Shown: positions 37,373-42,266 of the stretch, in pieces
How the letters are laid out: each line of letters begins with the position of its first letter
Position numbering within the stretch: the stretch's first letter is position 1
Virus record (IMG/VR): IMGVR_UViG_3300047408_000085
Coordinates: 1-42,266 of that record
Direction: 5' to 3' (one strand)
DNA from: a virus
DNA length: 42,266 nucleotides
Translations under genes and position numbers: made by a program
Notes under the pieces: model-generated
Told to the model about the DNA's origin: nothing
Databases searched by the model: none
What the model saw: the letters and a program-made list of their open reading frames with translations, nothing else

Positions 37373-38407
37373 TTACGGCACATAGACGCCGCCGGTCGAG
37401 ACGGCCCCGGCGATCGAGCCGGGGAAATAGTTCTGTCCGTAGCCGTCGCAGCGGATGACCGCGTTTGTCGTCGCCGAGTAGCGTTGCCCGGTCGCGGCGC
37501 CGACCCAGGTGTAGCCCGGACGCTGAAAGCCGAGCGTTCCGTTTTGCAACGCCATCGCAAAGGCCCCGGTAAAATTTGGCGTGCCGGTCAAGGTGAAATT
37601 GAAATTCGGCAGTCCGCCGCCCACGGTGATGATCCCGGTCGAGGCAACGCCCAGGTGATTATAGGCGCCGCCGCTGATCGAGTAGGGCCCGGCGATTTGC
37701 ACGATCGAACCCATGTCGGCGAAAATGTGCGTGCCCGCGGTGGGCCCGAAATTCATGTTTTGGAGCTGCAGTTGCGCGCCGCCTTGCACATTAAAGCCGC
37801 TGGCGTTTTGCGCTGTCCCGGTCGCCTCGATGGTCACGCCATCGAAATCGACGATCATCGCGCCGTACATATCCACGGCGTTGTTGTTGTTGCCCGCGAT
37901 CACCACCGCGGCGGGCGTCGTCGGATCGCCGCGGAAGATGATCCCGGCTTGCGATCCGACCGGCGTCCCGAGGAAATTCGTATGTCCATACGTGCCATGC
38001 GCGAGATGCACGGTAATCGTCTGCGCCCCGACATCGAGCTTCGACATGATGTAATTCCACGCCGCTTGCGGCGTGGCGAACGCGGTGCCGGGCGTCAGCC
38101 CGTCGTTGGTATCGAAGCCCGAGGGCGAGACGTAGAGATCGAGCGGCCCGGTTAGACGGCGGCGGGTGTTGTTCGCGATCAGCGCCAGGATCGCGGTGAT
38201 CACCTGGTTATTCGTCGTTTTGCTCGGCACCAGCGCATCGGCGGCGATGATCGCCATCAATTCCTCTTGCACGGTGTTGAGCCAATCGGCTTCGACGATC
38301 GTCGCCGCCTGTCCTCCGACGGTGCCCGCGGTAAAAAAGCCGGGATTGCCGACCGGCTTGACCGTCGGCAGAGTCGTTGAGGCGGTAGGGTTATCAATTC
38401 GGAACAT
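37373..38407 (-). CDS. Tail fibre/tailspike-like protein with beta-helix
   Basis: 344 residues from ATG 38407, preceded by GGGAG (a GTG at 38416 is the alternative). The N-terminus 'FRIDNPTASTTLPTVKPVGN' and 'VEADWLNTVQEELMAIIAA' is a conserved phage fibre start. The body 'LYVSPSGFDTNDGLTPGTAF' followed by 'HLAHGTYGHTNFLGTPVG' and Asn/Gly-rich turns predicts a pectin-lyase-like right-handed beta-helix. It probably binds or cleaves surface polysaccharide. No catalytic residues can be assigned by eye. Confidence 0.75.
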   Translation of the reverse strand: MFRIDNPTASTTLPTVKPVGNPGFFTAGTVGGQAATIVEADWLNTVQEELMAIIAADALVPSKTTNNQVITAILALIANNTRRRLTGPLDLYVSPSGFDTNDGLTPGTAFATPQAAWNYIMSKLDVGAQTITVHLAHGTYGHTNFLGTPVGSQAGIIFRGDPTTPAAVVIAGNNNNAVDMYGAMIVDFDGVTIEATGTAQNASGFNVQGGAQLQLQNMNFGPTAGTHIFADMGSIVQIAGPYSISGGAYNHLGVASTGIITVGGGLPNFNFTLTGTPNFTGAFAMALQNGTLGFQRPGYTWVGAATGQRYSATTNAVIRCDGYGQNYFPGSIAGAVSTGGVYVP

Positions 38408-38588
38408 GCACGGCACTCCCGTTTGGCACCGGCGGCGGCGCGGCGGCGGCGCTCGCTTGCTCGGTGATCTTTCCGATGATCGTTGCGACGACGCGGTAAG
38501 GCGCCTCGCTCAAAATCGCTAGAGCTTGATTCCACTCCGCCGCGGTGAGCGTCACGGCGAGCGGCATCTCAGGATTGATCGGTGTCAT
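38394..38588 (-). CDS. Small protein between fibre genes
   Basis: 64 residues from ATG 38588 (ATGA with the fibre stop). 'TPINPEMPLAVTLTAAEWNQ' and 'ALAILSEAPYRVVATIIGKI' predict one helix hairpin, then a disordered Pro/Ala tail. Short proteins of this look follow fibre genes in several Mu-like phages; a fibre chaperone is possible. Confidence 0.6.
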   Translation of the reverse strand: MTPINPEMPLAVTLTAAEWNQALAILSEAPYRVVATIIGKITEQASAAAAPPPVPNGSAVHVPN

Positions 38589-40141
38589 AGGCGGGCCTCG
38601 ATCGCTTCGATGCGCGCCGCTAGGTCTTTGACGAGCGCCGCCAGCTCTTTGACAGCATTCACCAGCGCATAGACCAGATTCCCCGGTGCGAGCGTTGCGA
38701 CGGTGCGCCCATCATCGGTGAATTCGCCGACGAGCTCGGGCAAGTGCGGCGCTACCTCGTCGGCGATCAGCCCGATATGCTGATCGGCGCTCGCAAACGT
38801 CGTTCCCTCCTTGTACCGAAACGAGATCGGTCGAAGCGCGAGGATTGCATCGAGGCCGCGCATGTAGGGCGCGATGTCCTCTTTCAGCTCGCGGTCGGAT
38901 TGGACCAGCCACGCGCCCGATGCATTGTAGGTTCCGACGCTATTGAACACGGCATATTGAAACGATGCGTCAAGGCTCTGCCAGATGAATTGCCCGCCGC
39001 TGACCGGCACTCTTTGGTAGATCGCCCCGCCGCTCGAAAAAATCGAGACGGTGTTGTTGTTCCATAGAAGCTGATAGCCGTCGTTTAAATGGATTCCCCC
39101 ACCGTCGATCACCGCGAAATTTGTCGATGCCGCCCGATCTTGGAAAATGTGTTGGGTTTGCCGCTGGTAGTTGGCTGGCGAACCGCTGTTGCCCAGGACC
39201 AGCGTGGGAAGACCGCCGTTGTCATAGACGTTAGTCCAGCCGGTGTTTGCCGCCGCACCCGAGAGCGCCTCGCCGCCTGCGATAAAGATGGCACCATTCG
39301 ACAGCGAAAGATTCCCGCTCGTCAGCGTGACGCCGCCGCTCGATACCGTCAGCGGGCCGCTCAAAGTGACGATCCCGGTCTGATCAATCCGTAAAAACGG
39401 CGTCCCGTTGGCGTTGCCGGTTGAGAGGCTGGCGAGGCCGATCCCGAAAAGCGCGCCGCTGTTGAACAGGCCAAAAACCGGGCGCCCGAGTGTCGTGTCG
39501 TTGAGCACCAGCGACGGCGCGCCCGAGGCGGCGAAGATATGCCCCGACCCGCCTGCGGTGACGGTGCCGGTAAAGGTCGGATTGTTGATCGGCGCGAGTA
39601 ATGCCGCCGCCGAGTCTACATAGAGCTTCGTCGCGGCGTGTAGGTTCGCGGTCGGCGGGCCGGAGAGCGTAAGGAGTCCGGTCATCGTGTCGCCAGCCTT
39701 TTGCACGGCGCCAGCCGCCGCGGCGCCCATCGTGTCGACATAGGCTTTCGTCGCGGCGTGTAGGTTCGCGGTCGGCGGGCCCGACAGCGTGAGAAGCCCG
39801 GTCATCGTGTCGCCCGCAAGCGGCACGGCGGCGACCCAGGCGCCGGAATCGCGCCCGTAGGTTTTGCCATCGGCGGGCGCCTCGGGGATGCCGCCGCCGC
39901 CGCCGCTCCCCGCGTGCGCGTCGACATAGCCCTTCGTCGCGGGCATCATGACATCGGTCGGATCGTTCCACAGGTACACCGGACCCGTCAGACGGCCCCC
40001 GGCGAGCGGTAGAAATGGCCCGCCCGTCGTCGCGGCTTGCAATGCGGTGATCTCTTGCTTCGCCGTGGTGAAATTGGCCCGCACCGACTGCGTTTCCGGT
40101 TTGCCGGTGACGGGAAAGGTGTCGTCAATTTGGCTGGACAT
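38585..40141 (-). CDS. Tail fibre protein with S74 intramolecular chaperone
   Basis: 518 residues from ATG 40141. It has two copies of the phage-fibre repeat 'AGDTMTGLLTLSGPPTANL' followed by 'HAATKAYVD' or 'HAATKLYVD', a Gly-rich hinge, beta-rich middle, and an S74 domain from about Ser415 ('SDRELKEDI', Lys420) to the end. The S74 domain is clearly related to that of the spike protein (338-2389), with shared blocks such as 'RGLDAILAL', 'IGLIADEV' and '[11 protein letters not shown]'. The chaperone domain should trimerise the fibre and then cleave itself off. Confidence 0.88.
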   Translation of the reverse strand: MSSQIDDTFPVTGKPETQSVRANFTTAKQEITALQAATTGGPFLPLAGGRLTGPVYLWNDPTDVMMPATKGYVDAHAGSGGGGGIPEAPADGKTYGRDSGAWVAAVPLAGDTMTGLLTLSGPPTANLHAATKAYVDTMGAAAAGAVQKAGDTMTGLLTLSGPPTANLHAATKLYVDSAAALLAPINNPTFTGTVTAGGSGHIFAASGAPSLVLNDTTLGRPVFGLFNSGALFGIGLASLSTGNANGTPFLRIDQTGIVTLSGPLTVSSGGVTLTSGNLSLSNGAIFIAGGEALSGAAANTGWTNVYDNGGLPTLVLGNSGSPANYQRQTQHIFQDRAASTNFAVIDGGGIHLNDGYQLLWNNNTVSIFSSGGAIYQRVPVSGGQFIWQSLDASFQYAVFNSVGTYNASGAWLVQSDRELKEDIAPYMRGLDAILALRPISFRYKEGTTFASADQHIGLIADEVAPHLPELVGEFTDDGRTVATLAPGNLVYALVNAVKELAALVKDLAARIEAIEARL

Positions 40142-40814
40142 CGATCACCAACCCTTCATCCCAGATCGAGAATCCCTCGTCCCAAATCGAGAACCCGTCA
40201 TCCCAGCGCGACGAATTGAGCGTGTAGCTAAAGACGATCTCGGTGTGCGCGGGCTTCAGCGCCTCGAACATGCATTCGAGCACCTTATTGCCCCAGGTCG
40301 CGAGCGGATCGCCCGCGGTCGAGATCGATGCATGGAAGTAGATCACCTGAACCGGATTGGCGATCACGCGCCATGCATAGGCCCATTTCTCGTCATAGAC
40401 CGGATCGCCCGCGCGCCCGCGGCTGGCATAGAACGGGACATATTCCTCGATCTCGATCTCGAACCCGAGCGAGGCGGCAAGGCGGATAAAGTATTCGCGG
40501 CTCTGTCCGCCGCGGGCCGCGAATTTTCCGCAGACGGCGGCGACTCGTTGCTGTTGCGTCGGGAGCGGCCCGGTGCACGGGTCCGGCAGTCCGAGGGTTG
40601 CCTCCCATTCGGGGAGGAGGCCCGACGTCGAACACGGGAAAATGTCATAGATCAGCTCGCCGAGGCGCGTGTTCAGCCGCGCCCATAGCGGCATCAGCGT
40701 CAACAGGTCGGCGTCTTGCAACCAGCCCCATCCGCGGTGCCAGATTCGGCCCCGCGGCAACAGCCGTTGGAATTGCCCGAGATAATCCTCGGCGGTGTAG
40801 ACCGGCGGCGGCAT
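40125..40814 (-). CDS. Mu gp48-like baseplate protein (DUF2313)
   Basis: 229 residues from ATG 40814. 'YTAEDYLGQFQRLLPRGRIW', 'FPCSTSGLLPEWEATLGLPD' and 'QSREYFIRLAASLGFEIEIE' are typical DUF2313/gp48 motifs. It acts as the baseplate wedge/fibre-linking protein. The C-terminus carries three tandem 7-residue units (WDDGFSI, WDEGFSI, WDEGLVI; about 40143-40205), probably a variable linker to the fibre. Confidence 0.88.
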   Translation of the reverse strand: MPPPVYTAEDYLGQFQRLLPRGRIWHRGWGWLQDADLLTLMPLWARLNTRLGELIYDIFPCSTSGLLPEWEATLGLPDPCTGPLPTQQQRVAAVCGKFAARGGQSREYFIRLAASLGFEIEIEEYVPFYASRGRAGDPVYDEKWAYAWRVIANPVQVIYFHASISTAGDPLATWGNKVLECMFEALKPAHTEIVFSYTLNSSRWDDGFSIWDEGFSIWDEGLVIDVQPN

Positions 40815-41926
40815 TAGATGACCGTCAGCGTCCCCATGACGGGGAGGGCGCCATCGGGCGCCTGCAGCGCATCATCCGGCGCGGTCATCGTAAAATGGTT
40901 GACGCCCGGCGTCGCGAGGATCGCCTCGTAAAGATCGGACGGCCAAACGACGCCCGCGACCTCGCCGATGATCAGAAAGGCGTCGACGAGGCTCGCGGTG
41001 ATCTGATCCCGCATGTCGGCGGTGTTCGGGTCGAGCCCTTCGAGGGTGACGTCGACAGAGAACGGCACGGGCGCCGCGACATAGACGAGGGATGTCACCG
41101 GCTGGACCGGGTAAATGTGCTCGGCGACGAGCAATTGATCGCCCGTCGCGGTCGGGCCGCGAGACTCTTCCGTCGCGCATCCGTCCGCGCCCTGCGGGAA
41201 CCCGCCAAAGGCCGACTCCGCGTCGTCGAACATCGGGAACACGACGACGGATCCGGGCCCGTAGCCGCCGCCGACAATCCACGCCCGGGTGCATCCCGAT
41301 ACCTCGAGCGCCCATTCGGTGTAGTCGGCGACGGCGCCGCCCTGCGGCGGGGCGCGGTATTTGGCGAGCATCCGCGTCCGGAGAGCCTCGTCGGTTTCCT
41401 GATCGGCGCCGCCCGTCGTCGCGCCGATCGTGACGCCCGCGGAGTTGATGCCGCTGATCGGCGAGCCGATGTTGATCACGGTCCCCGGATCGCAGTTTGT
41501 CGCGGCGCCGAGCTCGTCGGCGAGCATCGGCACGATCACCGAGCCCGTCCCGTCGATCACGCCATCGGCGGTCGTGACATAGGTCGTCCCATCGATGCGG
41601 CGCAGCGGCGTCCCGGACGGGATCACGTTCGAGGGGTTGCCCGTGAATTGCGCCGAGCCGCTCGCCGCCGTCGCCTCTTTCGGGTAGATCCCGATCAGCG
41701 CCGCCCAGGCGTAAAGATATTCGCTCGCCGCGGTGAACGGGACGCCCATCCGGGCGATCCAATCGGCGTAACCATAGACCGAATAAGCGAGGCCCGCCAT
41801 GCACCACGCGAGCACGCGCAGGACGGCATTTCTTAGCAGCCCGGTAAGCCCGGGGACGCCCGATGTCGTGACATCCTCGATCGATTGATTGCGAAGATCG
41901 GTGAGCGTCGGGCGGGCGAACGGCAT
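40814..41926 (-). CDS. Mu gp47-like baseplate J protein
   Basis: 370 residues from ATG 41926 (TGATG with the gp46-like stop); a longer frame to 42073 shadows gp46. 'MPFARPTLTDLRNQSIEDVT', 'GVPFTAASEYLYAWAALIGI', 'GGADQETDEALRTRMLAKYR' and 'YTEWALEVSGCTRAWIVGGG' are hallmarks of the Baseplate_J family. It forms the wedge that surrounds the hub. Its position between gp46 and gp48 agrees with Mu order. Confidence 0.92.
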   Translation of the reverse strand: MPFARPTLTDLRNQSIEDVTTSGVPGLTGLLRNAVLRVLAWCMAGLAYSVYGYADWIARMGVPFTAASEYLYAWAALIGIYPKEATAASGSAQFTGNPSNVIPSGTPLRRIDGTTYVTTADGVIDGTGSVIVPMLADELGAATNCDPGTVINIGSPISGINSAGVTIGATTGGADQETDEALRTRMLAKYRAPPQGGAVADYTEWALEVSGCTRAWIVGGGYGPGSVVVFPMFDDAESAFGGFPQGADGCATEESRGPTATGDQLLVAEHIYPVQPVTSLVYVAAPVPFSVDVTLEGLDPNTADMRDQITASLVDAFLIIGEVAGVVWPSDLYEAILATPGVNHFTMTAPDDALQAPDGALPVMGTLTVI

Positions 41927-42266
41927 CAGATCCTCGGGACGGCGATCGGGGATTGCAGGACGGCGAGCCCGGTCCAGGCCCAGCCGTACATAAAGCGCGT
42001 TGCGGTCCCGTCCGGCTTGGTGATCGCGACGGCGATCGCGAGATGACCCGAGGCGAGCCAGGACGTGTTGCACTGGATGTCGCGGGCGATCCCGTCATCG
42101 ATCAGCCATTGCAGCGCATCGAGAGTCCATCGGCGGGCGAGCCCGAGCGTGTTGCGGGTTTTCTTCGCGCGGTCGAGCTGCCACAGATTCGAGCCGATCA
42201 CCGGGTTGTCGTCGTAATAGCTCGCCCACCAGCCGCGGGTGTCGCTGGTGCCATCGGTCGGCGTGA
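41926..42266 (-). CDS. Mu gp46-like baseplate protein, C-terminal part (N-terminus at 1-341)
   Basis: The C-terminal half of the gene that begins at 341 and crosses the circle junction. Visible: '[20 protein letters not shown]', 'LDALQWLIDDGIARDI' and 'SGHLAIAVAITKPDGTATRF', typical of the GP46 family. The internal Met at 42201 is not the start. It ends at TGA 41928-41926, overlapping the gp47 start. Confidence 0.88.
   Translation of the reverse strand, partial: TPTDGTSDTRGWWASYYDDNPVIGSNLWQLDRAKKTRNTLGLARRWTLDALQWLIDDGIARDIQCNTSWLASGHLAIAVAITKPDGTATRFMYGWAWTGLAVLQSPIAVPRI
42140..42266. repeat. Terminal direct repeat (copy 2)
   Basis: Identical to 1-127. It should be counted once in the genome, giving 42139 bp. 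Confidence 0.9.

Overview
The window reads as one complete circular genome of a temperate, contractile-tailed (myovirus-like) phage of about 42.1 kb, not a chromosomal fragment. Bases 1-127 and 42140-42266 are identical, and the Mu gp46-like gene stays open across that junction (555 nt when the ends are joined), so the unique length is 42139 bp. The 127-nt redundancy looks like what an assembler leaves on a circular contig. The sequence is GC-rich. The gene style (HK97 head plus Mu-type tail, and the integrase N-terminus) suggests an alphaproteobacterial host; this is inference. No tRNA, rRNA, IS element or CRISPR array was seen. Layout: a regulatory gap at 25893-26349 separates two divergent arms. 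The leftward arm runs from 25892 down through position 1, across the circle junction, and on to 37187. It begins with replication and small early genes (wHTH initiator, loader-like protein, VRR-NUC nuclease, an extra tail-assembly-chaperone paralogue, HTH and proline-rich proteins). It continues with HNH, a ParB-fold protein, a TET-associated-type glycosyltransferase, TerS and TerL, portal, S78 protease, HK97 capsid, three related decoration-type proteins, connectors, gp37-like terminator, sheath, tube, frameshifted chaperone, tape measure with a lysozyme domain, and Mu gp43-gp48 baseplate proteins. It ends with two fibre genes. The rightward arm (26350-37183) carries a small HTH regulator, a recombination set (Fe-S PD-(D/E)XK nuclease, annealing-type protein, Rad50/SbcC-like ATPase with a CPHC hook), small unknowns, a tyrosine integrase, a YkgJ-type cysteine protein, Zn-ribbon-like proteins, a GIY-YIG protein and a terminal HTH protein. 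The two arms converge with a 3-nt gap at 37183/37187. Genes are packed with ATGA, GTGA or TGATG overlaps, so translational coupling is the rule. How it works together: integrase and small repressor-like HTH proteins imply a temperate lifestyle, with inverted-repeat operators between the divergent arms. HNH, TerS and TerL package DNA into an HK97 shell through the portal. Tube, sheath, tape measure and gp43-48 baseplate form a contractile tail. The central spike protein and a separate fibre both end in self-processing S74 chaperone domains. No classical endolysin/holin/spanin cassette was recognised; several tiny membrane proteins are candidates for lysis or membrane roles. Points most worth a second look: (1) a GIY-YIG nuclease joined to the same N-terminal domain the phage integrase carries, beside a cluster of AGCAAACC repeats and a long hairpin; (2) a near-perfect chromosomal parS site inside a phage gene; (3) a TAGT-like glycosyltransferase and ParB-fold pair just upstream of the terminase without a visible base oxidase; (4) TerL apparently starting at AUU behind a GGAGGG site; (5) a tail-chaperone paralogue in the early region; (6) a split gp43 gene around a hairpin; (7) a baseplate spike fused to a collagen stalk and S74 domain.
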